Part shown: piece after piece, positions 44,727 to 54,890 of the stretch
Layout of the letters: the number at the start of each line of letters is the position of its first letter
Position numbering within the stretch: the first letter of the stretch is position 1
Assembly: GCA_000701945.1 (NCBI GenBank)
Contig: JNKE01000017.1
Coordinates: 1-64,000 of the forward strand
Origin: Anaerotruncus sp. MC2020
GTDB taxonomy: Bacteria; Bacillota; Clostridia; Oscillospirales; Ruminococcaceae
Direction: 5' to 3'
Length of the DNA: 64,000 nt
Made by a program: the position numbers and the translations under genes
The notes under the pieces: model-generated
Told to the model about the DNA's origin: nothing
Database searches by the model: none
The model's input: only the letters and a program-made list of their open reading frames with translations

Positions 44727-47700
44727 ATGAAAATGAAAAAACTGGCAGCAGCACTGCTCGCACTGACCGTAGTTGCATGCTCAATGAGCCCCGCTGCTCC
44801 GATACGCACTGTCAGGACGGTAACAGCCTCGGCAGCAGACGAGAACGAGGACGATGTCATCATCGTTGAAGGGCTGAAATTCAAGAACAACCAAACAGGC
44901 TACTACAGCGGCTATACGCTCATCGGCTCTGTTGACGAGATAAAGGGCGACCTCGTCGTACCCAATACCGTCAACGGAGAGCCCCTGAAAAACGTACAGC
45001 CCGAGGCTTTCAAGGGCTGTACGGGCATCACGTCTGTCACCTTCGGAAGTAATATGTGGATGATAGGCACAAGCTCCTTCGAGGGCTGTACTGCCCTGAA
45101 ATCGGTAAATATCGGGGCTGATCGCGCCTATGCGGAGCGCGGTGCCTTCAAGGACTGCACTGCTCTTGAGGATATAAAGTTCAGCGGCAAAAGCATATCT
45201 CTGCGTCCGAGCGCATTTGAGGGCTGCACGGCTCTAAAGACCCTCAACATTACGAGCGGACTGCATGATATGGAGGCAGGCGCCTTCAAGGGCTGCACGG
45301 GCATAGAAACAGTCAACTGGACAGGTGAATGGTACGAAGACACAATGAAGCCCGCTATCCCCTATAAGGAGCTCGACGGCTCCAAGTGGGCAGAGGCTAA
45401 CCCGTACGTCGTGGACGAGAAAGGAATACTGCTCTACTGCAACGTTGATGCGGACAAGCTGGTGCTCCCCGAGAGCGTGAAAACTATCGGCTCGCACGTA
45501 TTTTACGGCGCACAGGAGCTCAAGAGCTTCACCATTCCCGCCCATGTCACAAAAATAGGCGATAGTGCATTTCAGACATCTGGTCTGACGAGTGCCGTTA
45601 TCCCCGAAACGGTGACAGAAATGGGAAGAAACGCATTTTATCTGTGCAGCGACCTGACATCGGTCACTCTGCCTGATAATATCAAGTACATACCCAGCGG
45701 CGCCTTCTCGAGCTGCACATCGCTTACGGATATCAAATTCCCCGATAACGCAGAACTCGAGCTCAGCACATGGACTTTTGACGATTGTACCTCTCTGAAA
45801 TCCCTGACCTTCGGCAAGATAAAGGAGATAGGCGGAAACGCCTTCTGCGGCTGTACCGCTCTCGAGGAGGTCAATTTCACGGAAAATGTGCCGAGTATAG
45901 GCGGCGGAGCCTTTACTGAAACCCCCTACGGCGATAAGACCCCGTTCATAATCAAGGACGGCGTGCTCGCGGCCTGCTTCGCTGAGGGCGATATCGTCGT
46001 TCCCGACGGCGTCACCGAGATAGGTGAGAACGCATTCTATAATATGAGGATCACATCGGTAAAGCTCCCCGACGGCATAAAGAAAATAGGCGACAATGCG
46101 TTTAATGCCTGCTATAATCTCAAAAGCATCAACCTTCCTGATTCCATTACAGAGATGGGCTGGGCGGCATTGAGAGGCTGCGACGAACTGACAGAAATAA
46201 AGCTCCCGTCGGGGCTGAAGGAAATATCGTCTAGTCTATGCGAGGGCTGTACGGGGATAACCTCTATAACCATCCCCAACGGCGTCACCCGTATAATGAG
46301 GAATGCATTCAAGGACTGCACGAACCTCGCAGAGATAAGCATTCCCAAGGGCTGCACCATTATTGAGCAGGATGCATTCAAGAACACCGCTCTGCGCGGA
46401 GACGATCCCCTGCTCGTTATCAACGGCAATATCTGCGATATCGGCGAGATCGAGGGCGAGCTCGTCATCCCCGAGGGCATCACAGGCATCGAAAACGGAG
46501 CATTCAGGGGTCAGACAAAGATGACCTCACTGAAGCTCCCGAAGAGCATCAACACTATCAAATCCAATGCATTCGAGGGCTGTACAGGTCTCGAGAGCGT
46601 CGAGATAGCAGGCACCCTGACATATGACGGCTGGGACAATTACGGCATTTTCGCGGACTGCACGAGCCTGAAAAGCGTCACATTCGACAAGGGCACATTA
46701 ACAATACCCGCTGAGATGTTCAATGGCTGCACGTCACTTGAAACAGTGAGCCTCCCCAAGGGGCTGAAAAAGATATCAAGACAGGCATTCGCGGGCTGCT
46801 CGTCACTCAGCTCCATAGAGCTCCCCGACGGCATTTCTATGGAGGAATCTGCATTCGAGGACTGCACGGGTCTGAAAAGCATTGAGTTTCCTGACAACAT
46901 CTCATCTATCGGCTCGAGCACATTCAAAAACTGCACCTCTCTCGAAAGCGTAAAGCTGCCGAGTGATCTGACGAGCATAGGTGAAGATACATTCAGCGGC
47001 TGCACATCCCTGAAATCAATAGTGCTGCCCGATAACGTATCCTCTATCTACGACAACGCATTCAGCGGCTGTACGAAGCTTGAGGATGTCACACTTCCGC
47101 TTAATGTATGGCTGATCTCAAGCACTGCATTCAGCGGCACTCCCTACGGCGAAAAGAAGGGCGCGATAATCTCGGGAGATACGCTCCTGACTATCACAAA
47201 TGCAAATGGCGATGTTGTTATCCCCGACGGCGTAAAGAAGATAGGCAACTACGCATTCAAAAGAAATACTGAGATAACCTCTGTAAAGATACCCGAGGGA
47301 GTTGAGGTCATAGGAGCGAGCGCATTCGAGGGCTGCAAGGCGCTCGAAAAGGCAGAGCTCCCCTCGACGCTCAATACTATCAGAAGATATGCATTCAGCG
47401 GAGCGGCGGGCTTGAAGTCGATAGAGATACCCGAAGGTGTGACTGAAATAAACGACGGCACATTCTACGGATGCAGCTCTATGACCGATATCAAGCTGAA
47501 TAAGGGGCTCAAAAATATCAAGAATATGTCATTCAACGGATGCTCATCTCTCAAGTCTCTCACTCTCCCCGACGGACTTGAAACGATTGACCATTACGTA
47601 TTCAACGAATGTGAAAATCTTGCGGATATCACTATCCCAGACAGCGTGAAGTCAATAGGCTCCTCCACCTTTGTGGGTACGGCATTCCTGCAGAATAAGA

Positions 47701-49988
47701 AAGATGCATCGGATGGCATGGTCATCATCGGCACGACGCTCGTTGACGGCAAAAAGTGCAGCGGCGATATAGTTATCCCCGAGGGCGTTGTTACTATTGA
47801 TTACCAAGCATTTGAAAAAGCACCGATAACCTCCGTAAAGTTCCCCTCGACGCTTAAAGAGATCGACGCTCGCGCATTCAGTCAGTGCAACCAGCTCACA
47901 AGCGTTGAGATCCCCGAGGGCGTCGAGGATATCGGCGGCGCATTCTCCAATTGTACAGCTCTCACCTCCGTTTCTCTGCCTGCGGGTGTTGACTTCCTCA
48001 ACGCCTTCTCGAAGTGTACTGCGCTGACAACGGTCAAGCTCGCGGACGGCACCAAGGAGATATCGAGCGGCGCATTCAACGGCTGCACGAGCCTGAAGCA
48101 GATAGACATCCCCGACAGTGTGGAAATAATCGAGGATATGGCATTCGGCGGTTGGGGTGAAGCGGAATATGGCTGCGCACTGACATCCGTAAAGCTTCCT
48201 GACAGCATTAAAGTAGTTGGAGAGTATGCATTCGGTAAATGCACGGAGCTCGAAACAGTCGAGATGCCCGAGGGCTTCAGCGGCTTCGGTTCCAATAGCT
48301 TCTACGGCACAAAATGGCAGGATTCACTTACAACGATCGACGGCTTCAAAATAAGCAACGGCGTGCTTATCGGCTCTGAAATGACCGAGGGCGACATAGT
48401 TATCCCCGACGGCGTAAAGAAGATAGGCGACAGCGTATTTGAGGAGTGCAGCGGCATTAAATCGGTAACGCTCCCCGCTGGACTTGAGAAAATCGGAAAC
48501 AAAGCCTTCTATAAGTCGGGGGTAACTTCAATAAATATCCCCGATACAGTGACCGAAATAGGCGACAGCGCATTCTACAGCTGTAAGGATCTGGCTGCAG
48601 CAGAGCTGCCCGAAAGCGTCGAAAGAATTGGCAGACGTGCTTTTGCCTCCTGCATCTCACTTGAAAAGATCACTTTTCCGTCAACTCTCAAGGACTTCGG
48701 CGGCAACGCCTTCGAAGACTCGAAATGGCTCGATGAACAGCGCAAGACAGACCCTGTCGTTATCGTGAACGGCATCGTTATCGACGGCAGAACCGCTACG
48801 GGCGACCTCGTTATCCCCGAGGGTCCCGACACTATCGGCGAAAGCGCATTCGAGCTCGCTAAGGTAAGAACAGTCGTTGTACCCAAGAGCGTCAAGCAGA
48901 TACTCAGTCTTGCATTTTACGGCTGCTCCAATATGCAGAAGATAACAATACTCAATACCGACTGCGACATCGACAAGGGTGCGGCAACTATAACCAACGG
49001 CTACTCGATAAGCACGGACTATGACGGCGAGATACAGATAGGCGACGGCTCGGGCGGCACTACAGCCTCCACCTCCGACAACGACGGCGGTACGGGGCAG
49101 TCCACGGAGACTACGGCAGTATCTACGACCGACGACGGCGGAAACAAGTCTACAACTGCGGTCAGCACCACTGATGACGGTGGAAACAAGTCTACAACTG
49201 CGGTCACCACCACCGACGACGGCGGAAACAAGTCTACAACTGCGGCAAGCACCACTGACGACGGCGGCGGCTCCACTACAACAGCAGATACAAACGACGG
49301 CAAATTCGTGAAGATACACGCCAGCGGCACAGTCGCGGACGGCTTCTACTTCAACCACGACACGAACAAGTTCAGCACGGATCACGCCGACGGCATAACC
49401 AAGCTTACAGGCGAAAATGCCAAGGGCGAAATGGTCGATCTGACGATAGACAAGTCACTGTACACGTTCAGCGATGTTGTCAAGGGAAAGGACAATCCGC
49501 AGGATGTATACAGAGCCGAGCAGACCAACTTCACCTACTCCGTTAACGTATTCTACGACGGCGTGCAGGTATACGGCGAGGACGGCGAGCCGCTCCGCTT
49601 CAATGCATATATCGGCGTTAAGGGCGACGCGAACCTCGATAACAAGGTGGATTCGATAGATGCCACCACGGTCCTCATCTACTATGCAAGGATGTCCACA
49701 GGCGCAGACCCGAAGTCCACGCGATTCTCACCCGAGAGCAGCAAGATTGCCGACAGCGACCCGAAGCTTGATGAGCTTGCGGCAATGCTCGCCGACGTCG
49801 ACAAGGATGTTTTAGATGAGAACAACTGGTGTGCTGCCAAGGAGAGCAGAAAGGTCGATTCGACCGACGGTTCGTTCATTCTGGTATTCTACAGCACAGC
49901 CTCCACTACCTCGATCGAGGAGTTCAGCGCAAAGGATACTTGGGACAGGATACTCCATAAAAAAAGTAACAGCACAGCCGATGTATGA
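44727..49988 (+). CDS. Giant secreted BspA-like LRR protein with C-terminal dockerin-like module
   Basis: 1,753 residues. ATG 44727 has AAAGGAGG 8 bases upstream. Signal peptide, then some 1,400 residues of LRR_5 (TpLRR) repeats with the consensus xFxGCTxLxxVxLPxxLxxI, occasionally interrupted by short strands such as GDIVIPDGVKKIGD. Then a low-complexity linker of TTDDGGNKSTTAV units (four in tandem, 49120-49270), a sandwich-like domain (49310-49610) and a divergent dockerin-like pair (GDANLDNKVDSIDATTVLIY, then ADVDKDVL ... KVDSTDGSFILVFY). Such proteins mediate adhesion or partner binding (family knowledge). GC-rich like the 1-29 kb part. Confidence 0.9.
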   Translation: MKMKKLAAALLALTVVACSMSPAAPIRTVRTVTASAADENEDDVIIVEGLKFKNNQTGYYSGYTLIGSVDEIKGDLVVPNTVNGEPLKNVQPEAFKGCTGITSVTFGSNMWMIGTSSFEGCTALKSVNIGADRAYAERGAFKDCTALEDIKFSGKSISLRPSAFEGCTALKTLNITSGLHDMEAGAFKGCTGIETVNWTGEWYEDTMKPAIPYKELDGSKWAEANPYVVDEKGILLYCNVDADKLVLPESVKTIGSHVFYGAQELKSFTIPAHVTKIGDSAFQTSGLTSAVIPETVTEMGRNAFYLCSDLTSVTLPDNIKYIPSGAFSSCTSLTDIKFPDNAELELSTWTFDDCTSLKSLTFGKIKEIGGNAFCGCTALEEVNFTENVPSIGGGAFTETPYGDKTPFIIKDGVLAACFAEGDIVVPDGVTEIGENAFYNMRITSVKLPDGIKKIGDNAFNACYNLKSINLPDSITEMGWAALRGCDELTEIKLPSGLKEISSSLCEGCTGITSITIPNGVTRIMRNAFKDCTNLAEISIPKGCTIIEQDAFKNTALRGDDPLLVINGNICDIGEIEGELVIPEGITGIENGAFRGQTKMTSLKLPKSINTIKSNAFEGCTGLESVEIAGTLTYDGWDNYGIFADCTSLKSVTFDKGTLTIPAEMFNGCTSLETVSLPKGLKKISRQAFAGCSSLSSIELPDGISMEESAFEDCTGLKSIEFPDNISSIGSSTFKNCTSLESVKLPSDLTSIGEDTFSGCTSLKSIVLPDNVSSIYDNAFSGCTKLEDVTLPLNVWLISSTAFSGTPYGEKKGAIISGDTLLTITNANGDVVIPDGVKKIGNYAFKRNTEITSVKIPEGVEVIGASAFEGCKALEKAELPSTLNTIRRYAFSGAAGLKSIEIPEGVTEINDGTFYGCSSMTDIKLNKGLKNIKNMSFNGCSSLKSLTLPDGLETIDHYVFNECENLADITIPDSVKSIGSSTFVGTAFLQNKKDASDGMVIIGTTLVDGKKCSGDIVIPEGVVTIDYQAFEKAPITSVKFPSTLKEIDARAFSQCNQLTSVEIPEGVEDIGGAFSNCTALTSVSLPAGVDFLNAFSKCTALTTVKLADGTKEISSGAFNGCTSLKQIDIPDSVEIIEDMAFGGWGEAEYGCALTSVKLPDSIKVVGEYAFGKCTELETVEMPEGFSGFGSNSFYGTKWQDSLTTIDGFKISNGVLIGSEMTEGDIVIPDGVKKIGDSVFEECSGIKSVTLPAGLEKIGNKAFYKSGVTSINIPDTVTEIGDSAFYSCKDLAAAELPESVERIGRRAFASCISLEKITFPSTLKDFGGNAFEDSKWLDEQRKTDPVVIVNGIVIDGRTATGDLVIPEGPDTIGESAFELAKVRTVVVPKSVKQILSLAFYGCSNMQKITILNTDCDIDKGAATITNGYSISTDYDGEIQIGDGSGGTTASTSDNDGGTGQSTETTAVSTTDDGGNKSTTAVSTTDDGGNKSTTAVTTTDDGGNKSTTAASTTDDGGGSTTTADTNDGKFVKIHASGTVADGFYFNHDTNKFSTDHADGITKLTGENAKGEMVDLTIDKSLYTFSDVVKGKDNPQDVYRAEQTNFTYSVNVFYDGVQVYGEDGEPLRFNAYIGVKGDANLDNKVDSIDATTVLIYYARMSTGADPKSTRFSPESSKIADSDPKLDELAAMLADVDKDVLDENNWCAAKESRKVDSTDGSFILVFYSTASTTSIEEFSAKDTWDRILHKKSNSTADV

Positions 49989-50007
49989 TGCGTACTGACG
50001 GCATGGG

Positions 50008-50046
50008 CAGTCTGATATCTCCACGTGAGGTATCAGACTGCTTTTT
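50008..50046 (+). terminator. Terminator after the giant LRR gene
   Basis: CAGTCTGATA..TCT/ AG..TATCAGACTG arms, then TTTTT. Confidence 0.88.
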
Positions 50047-50229
50047 GGTCAGCAGCCGCATCAGCAAAATTGTATGATTGCACATTATATCTGCCTGTTT
50101 TAGTGCAGTTTCCCAAAAACGATTCGGACTTGAACCCATAACAACTTTCGCAGGGTGTTTTTTAAGGAGTTTGAAGGATATTAAAAATGCTTCGGACATA
50201 TCATCCGTGACAGTAATAATGCTCGTCTT

Positions 50230-50328
50230 TCGGAGCTTCTGCTCATAATTAAAACCTCCAAAGTAGTGTCTCTTCTATTATACACTACTTCAGAGGTTTA
50301 CACAAATTTTAGGATAGACTCAAGGCAA
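50230..50328. mobile_element. Possible insertion-sequence end remnant
   Basis: AGTAGTGT/ACACTACT inverted repeat (50261-50288) followed by GAGGTTTACACAAATTTTAG, which resembles an IS256-type terminus. On the minus strand a TTTGGAGG site precedes a short broken frame. Too little remains for a firm call. 50329-50701 also holds the palindrome TTAGCCGGGC/GCCCGGCTAA (50345-50366), otherwise nothing. Confidence 0.3.
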
Positions 50329-50701
50329 GTTAAAAACAGCTTATTAGCCGGGCATTGCCCGGCTAATATCTTATAATTTGCGTGATAATTCAACAATTAA
50401 GTTTGTTTTCCGTCGATATGCTTTTTTCAAAAACCGGGAACAATAAAATTGTCTGTATATAATCGCATAGGCTGCATGACCTTTGCAGAAGCACTGGCAA
50501 TTATAGCATGATAGGGTAGTTTTTTATGAGTGTTGTTACGTTTGTATGATAATATTCTCTAAAACTCTTGAAATTTATGCAAATAGATGCTATAATATAA
50601 TAGATCTATTATGTTAGATTGATAAAGCTTTTGCGAGCATGAAAGTGCGTCAAAAAGGGGGAATCATAGATAAAATACTGATTTTGAAGCGGGGGGAGAA
50701 A

Positions 50702-51751
50702 ATGATTAGTTTTAAAGAAAAGTTTCTGTCAAATCCTCAGAAGCTATCATATTTATTTAATCATGTCATGATAGGCTGTGAAATTCTCTTTCTATCTTTT
50801 TTTATTGTCAGCGGCATGACAAAGGTTGAACATATCGAGATTATTAATTTTATTCTTTCAATCATCGGATATTTCCTGATCTATAAAAATAAGATCAAGT
50901 TGTGGGTCTTTACCCTTTATTTCAATATTCTTGAATTCATGACCCTGAGCACAATGGCTCTCGGATTTGGTTACGGGTTCCAGCTTTACACGGTTTCAAT
51001 GATAATAGGAGCTTACTACATAAAATATATAGGTTCAAAATTCTATGACAACATTATTAATCCTGTTTTAGTTTCTGTACTTGCAACAGTCTCATATTTT
51101 ACCGGGTACACATTTCTTAAAATTCATGGTCCTATGTATGAACTGAATTCGGGAGTTGAGACTGGCTTTTTTATATTCAATTCTATACTTGTAATATCAG
51201 TGCTTGTATTCTACATGGCTATTATGCTTAAATCAATAGAGCTTACCGAAAAGAAGCTTGAACATATTGCTATGTTTGACAAGCTTACCGGGCTTTACAA
51301 TCGTCACTATCTCCTGAGAAAAATCGAGGAACTGAGCAAAGATGATCTTTCCGATTACTGGATCGCGATACTCGACATCGATAATTTCAAGAAGGTAAAT
51401 GACATTTACGGACATAACTGTGGCGACTACGTTCTAAAAAAAGTTGCAGAAACCACAAAAAGCTTGTGTCGGGAATGTATTGTATGCCGATGGGGCGGCG
51501 AAGAATTCATTGTCTTTGCTTCATCAGGCAAATGTTCCGCCGAGATCCTAAAGACGGTCAGATATGAGATCGACAATCTGATGCTTGAATTTGAAAAGCA
51601 GGATATTCACGTAACCGTTACTATCGGCGCGGAAAACTATTCACCGGACCGCAGCGTTGATGCGTGGATCTCGAAAGCTGACGAGAACCTTTATTTTGGC
51701 AAGACACATGGCAAGAATCAGGTCGTTTATATACAACAAAATATAAAATGA
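50702..51751 (+). CDS. Membrane-bound diguanylate cyclase
   Basis: 349 residues. ATG 50702 has GGGGGGAG upstream; the in-frame ATG at 50639 has no site. About six membrane segments (to residue 190), then a GGDEF domain: DKLTGLYNRHYLL, and active-site WGGEEF (GGEEF is a functional variant). The RxxD inhibitory site is not present five residues before it. Makes c-di-GMP from two GTP. No c-di-GMP riboswitch was seen upstream. Confidence 0.93.
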   Translation: MISFKEKFLSNPQKLSYLFNHVMIGCEILFLSFFIVSGMTKVEHIEIINFILSIIGYFLIYKNKIKLWVFTLYFNILEFMTLSTMALGFGYGFQLYTVSMIIGAYYIKYIGSKFYDNIINPVLVSVLATVSYFTGYTFLKIHGPMYELNSGVETGFFIFNSILVISVLVFYMAIMLKSIELTEKKLEHIAMFDKLTGLYNRHYLLRKIEELSKDDLSDYWIAILDIDNFKKVNDIYGHNCGDYVLKKVAETTKSLCRECIVCRWGGEEFIVFASSGKCSAEILKTVRYEIDNLMLEFEKQDIHVTVTIGAENYSPDRSVDAWISKADENLYFGKTHGKNQVVYIQQNIK

Positions 51752-51782
51752 AAAGCCTCGGGGATATCCCCGAGGCTTGCTT
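51751..51782. terminator. Bidirectional terminator between convergent genes
   Basis: AAGCCTCGGGG/CCCCGAGGCTT with a 4-base loop. Confidence 0.9.
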
Positions 51783-51793
51783 CGTACGTAGCG

Positions 51794-52051
51794 TTAATCC
51801 ATGAGTATCTCCATATTTTTCATGTGCGAAATATCCTGACCCGTGAACGCGATTTGCATCAGCGCATATGTAACGTCCTCTGCAATCTTCTCCTCTTCTT
51901 CCTTCGTGTGTTTAGGAATGTGACATATGACCGTTGCGCCGCTGTACCTGGTCTTCAGCACAGCGATAAGCTCGGTGTCTGTCTCGGTCTCACTTATAAC
52001 GTCATACTCTGAGCGCTCCCACAGCGAGGGGAGTTCCTTCTTCTTAGCCAT
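51794..52051 (-). CDS. Small conserved-looking protein, unrecognised
   Basis: 85 residues, MAKKKELPSLWERSEYDVIS ... ending in KNMEILMD. AAAGGAGC precedes the start. Mixed alpha/beta composition, cytoplasmic, charged. I do not recognise a family. The gene lies between terminators with GC content like the surrounding core, which supports it as real. Confidence 0.7.
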   Translation of the reverse strand: MAKKKELPSLWERSEYDVISETETDTELIAVLKTRYSGATVICHIPKHTKEEEEKIAEDVTYALMQIAFTGQDISHMKNMEILMD

Positions 52052-52212
52052 ATTAACAGCTCCTTTCGTTAAATTGTATGCGGCAGCGCTTGTACCGCTT
52101 GACCAGATTCGACTAATTTAAAGGAGCAAATAATTATTATGTCTTTAAGATAAGCCGAAAGACCTTTTATAAGTATCTATCAGAAATTGAAAATACTAAC
52201 TGAACAGAAATA

Positions 52213-52242
52213 AAAACGGCGAACAATTTGTCCGCCGTTTTT
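52213..52242 (-). terminator. Terminator of the LRR gene at 52.2 kb
   Basis: AAAAACGGCG/CGCCGTTTTT-type hairpin just downstream of the LRR stop. Confidence 0.8.
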
Positions 52243-52244
52243 AT

Positions 52245-53510
52245 TTATTCTGTTTTGAGGAACTTCTGTATAGTATCCGTGCCTCCCGTGGAGACGTAGG
52301 CGTAATAGGACAGGATAGCGGAGGCGTCCTTAGCGTCTGCCTTGCCGTCGCCGTTTACGTCAGCGGCGTCCTGTTCAGCCTTGGACAGCGTAGATTCGCC
52401 ACCCGTGGACAGCTTCGCGTACTCTACGAGAACAAGCGATGAATCCTTTGCGTCGATTTTTCCGTCGCCTGTTGGGTCGCCGAATGTGACCTCGGGCTGG
52501 ACGGAAGCAGTAGTTGTGGCTGTTGTTGTAGCTGATTCGGTAGTTGTTGCGGCGGTGGAAGTTGAAGTAATTGTAGGATTGTATTTTCCTAAAGACTGAA
52601 ATTTATAACCGTATTTGTCAGCATATGTCTGTGCAGTTGAACCTTCATATCCGTGAATAACGCCATCGAACACACACAGCAATTTGGCTGAACCATCAGG
52701 ATCATCAATCATACGATTACATACTGTGTTTCCATTACCATTAAACTTACATTCAGGGTTTAGGATATATATTTCTTCAAGACCATAACACAAAGAAAAG
52801 CAGTTATTTCCTATAGAAGATACATTCTCTGGAATAGTTACAGATTTTAATTTATCGCAAAACTCAAATGCTCCGTTATCTAGCAATGATAAAGAAGAAG
52901 GAAGATCTATAGACTCAAGGTTTTCAAATTCACTAAATGCCTGTCTTCCTATTTCTTCGAGCGTGTCAGGCAGAACAACATTATTCAGAGTTTTATTATG
53001 GGTAAACGCATTAGTACCGATAACTTTTACTCCGTCGGGAATATTATAAGTTTCCTCAGTTTTTCCTAAAGGATATGCAATAATTTGCTTTTTATCCTTA
53101 CTGAAAAGAATACCATTAATACTTGTAAAAGTATCATTTGCACCGTCTATATAGATATTTTTCAAATCCCTATTATAATGAAAATCAGAGTTAATCTCAG
53201 AAAGATTATCCGGCAAGGTTATGGAAGTAAACTTTTGCTTTGAAGTAAACACTAATTTTGCTATACCTGTTACTGGAACTTCGTTAATAGTTGAAGGAAT
53301 GATTATATCTCCTTCTATACCAGCTTTTATAGCTGCAAGGTCTGCGTGATCTGAGTAAACATTGAATGTAAAATCGCCCTCAGATTCTTTTTCATATTCT
53401 TCTGCTGCAGTTGTAGAAAAAGAACGGTAGTTGGTATTACTTACAAAATGTACTGAACTACAAATTATTGTAGTTGAAATTATCCCTGCTAATAATTTAG
53501 TGAAATTCAT
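52245..53510 (-). CDS. Secreted BspA-like LRR protein with C-terminal dockerin
   Basis: 421 residues. ATG 53510 has AAGGAG 8 bases upstream; the in-frame start at 53558 does not. Signal peptide, about seven LRR_5 repeats (LPDTLEEIGRQAFSEFENLE), an Ala/Thr linker, and a C-terminal dockerin (GDPTGDGKIDAKDSSLVLVE, then VNGDGKADAKDASAILSYYA). Same docking subtype as the 39.4 kb LRR protein. The LRR half is AT-rich, the dockerin half GC-rich, hinting at a module join. Confidence 0.9.
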   Translation of the reverse strand: MNFTKLLAGIISTTIICSSVHFVSNTNYRSFSTTAAEEYEKESEGDFTFNVYSDHADLAAIKAGIEGDIIIPSTINEVPVTGIAKLVFTSKQKFTSITLPDNLSEINSDFHYNRDLKNIYIDGANDTFTSINGILFSKDKKQIIAYPLGKTEETYNIPDGVKVIGTNAFTHNKTLNNVVLPDTLEEIGRQAFSEFENLESIDLPSSLSLLDNGAFEFCDKLKSVTIPENVSSIGNNCFSLCYGLEEIYILNPECKFNGNGNTVCNRMIDDPDGSAKLLCVFDGVIHGYEGSTAQTYADKYGYKFQSLGKYNPTITSTSTAATTTESATTTATTTASVQPEVTFGDPTGDGKIDAKDSSLVLVEYAKLSTGGESTLSKAEQDAADVNGDGKADAKDASAILSYYAYVSTGGTDTIQKFLKTE

Positions 53511-53679
53511 GTTAATTGACTCCTTCCTGTTTATCAGTGATACAAGTATCAACTTCATTTAATTCTTCAATTCTTTGTTCGATTATCTCATTATTATAAC
53601 GCCTTTTTTAATAAAAGTCAATGCAATTTTAATACTTTTTTATTCGACATAAAATTTGGTACAAAACAAGGAGCTCCCT

Positions 53680-53835
53680 GTAAAGTAGACAGTGAAAAAA
53701 GCAAAAACTATGTAAGCGCCAACCAAACCCAGCTAAGAGCAGACATTAATAAAAAGACTTATACTACACAACAGTGGACTTCTCACAGCTCAGATTATGA
53801 TGCTTTGTATATGGATTTCATTATTCATAGGTAAA
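53680..53835 (+). pseudogene. C-terminal remnant of an unknown gene
   Basis: A frame reading SEKSKNYVSANQTQLRAD and on to FIIHR then TAA at about 53832 has no start. Its left edge GAGCTCCCTGTAAAGTAGAC resembles an IS3-type terminus, so it may be insertion debris. 53511-53679 holds only AT-rich DNA and the promoter side of the LRR gene. Confidence 0.3.
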
Positions 53836-53997
53836 AACTACAAAACGGCTTTATTATTACTGTTAATGCCACTGATTTTTATTGGTTGTTTATTAACAAT
53901 TGGCAAAAATAGTTGATATTTAAAGAAACATATGGTAAAATGATTGCATAAATAATTAGGCTTCCCTATTCTTATCTAAAGGAGGAGGACTTACATA
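53830..53997 (+). repeat. Shared upstream region, copy 2
   Basis: Homologous to 38375-38540. Promoter TTGATA (53913-53918), 17 bases, TAAAAT (53936-53941); ribosome binding site AAAGGAGGAGG before the next gene. Confidence 0.75.
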
Positions 53998-54225
53998 ATG
54001 GATAAAATCGAACTAATTGACAGGGATACATACAAGAAGATTAAGAAAATGGATCGTGAAACCCTGACTAAGTTCATTCTTCAGTATGGTGACCAGCTTG
54101 TTGCTCAGGAAGAAAAGACAATAGACCTTCCAGCATTAGAAGCAGAACTAAGCAAGATTAAAGGCATCGGCGGCAAACGCCTTGAAGAAATAATGGCGGT
54201 TATAGAAAAGTATTTAGGTGTATAA
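53998..54225 (+). CDS. 75-residue protein with helix-hairpin-helix-like end
   Basis: MDKIELIDRDTYKKIKKMD ... ending in a probable helix-hairpin-helix, IKGIGGKRLEEIMAVIEKYL, a non-sequence-specific DNA-binding motif. AAAGGAGGAGG upstream. No known family recognised. Shares its promoter region with the PDDEXK gene at 38.5 kb. Could be a phage- or element-borne DNA-binding accessory protein. Confidence 0.7.
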   Translation: MDKIELIDRDTYKKIKKMDRETLTKFILQYGDQLVAQEEKTIDLPALEAELSKIKGIGGKRLEEIMAVIEKYLGV

Positions 54226-54345
54226 TTGTACTGATTATAGGCGGAATGTACTGGTTATTTTACTCAGGGTTTAGAAGAAATGAAGTAAGCGTTTGATTCA
54301 TGAAACAGAAAACTATATCATCTATTAAATGAGGAGGTGAACAGC

Positions 54346-54852
54346 TTGTCACCGAGGAGAAAACCAAAGTTAAGACCAAAGATAAAGATAAAAGCTCCTC
54401 AGCCGCCTGTCAGTGAAAGGGTTACAACGATGTCTGAGCTGGAGAAATACATCAAGATCGAAGGCTTCGACGTATTTTTTGGACACAACAGAGGTATTGA
54501 AGGGAATATGATCTGGTTTGAAGGCGACAAATACTGCTACGGCTACTCTGAAAGAGGAAGTATATCAGTAATTGAATCGTCTACCAATGAACGGACATTT
54601 GTCAGAGCGGTGGTGAATAGGCTCGAATCCGAGAGAGTGAGCAATCCGCTTGCGGTTATGGATATTGTGGCGTGGGTATGGGACGAGCAGGAGATACTCA
54701 GTGCCGCACAGGAACTGATAGCAATGGGAGTAGGCTTCGAGAGGAACGATATACCGAATTTTGACGGGCGGTATGCGTACCGCATATTCGCTAACGTAAA
54801 GGACAAGGTTAAGATACCCTCCGATTTTTACAGCAAATACATGAAGAGATAA
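54346..54852 (+). CDS. Unrecognised protein, about 168 residues
   Basis: Start is uncertain: TTG 54346 lies 9 bases after AGGAGG; ATG 54430 lies 8 bases after AAAGGG and begins the compact part MSELEKYIKIEGFDVFFGHN. N-terminal 30 residues before that are Lys/Pro-rich. The body (WFEGDKYCYGYSERGSISVI, ERTFVRAVVNRLESERVSN) has the size and character of immunity-type proteins, but I cannot assign a family. Confidence 0.6.
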   Translation: MSPRRKPKLRPKIKIKAPQPPVSERVTTMSELEKYIKIEGFDVFFGHNRGIEGNMIWFEGDKYCYGYSERGSISVIESSTNERTFVRAVVNRLESERVSNPLAVMDIVAWVWDEQEILSAAQELIAMGVGFERNDIPNFDGRYAYRIFANVKDKVKIPSDFYSKYMKR

Positions 54853-54890
54853 GCAACACAACATAAGAAAGCAAAGGAGCTGTGTCATAG

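Noticed and set aside
50402-50701. c-di-GMP riboswitch in front of the diguanylate cyclase
   Set aside because: I could not find the conserved core of the known class I motif in this AT-rich leader.
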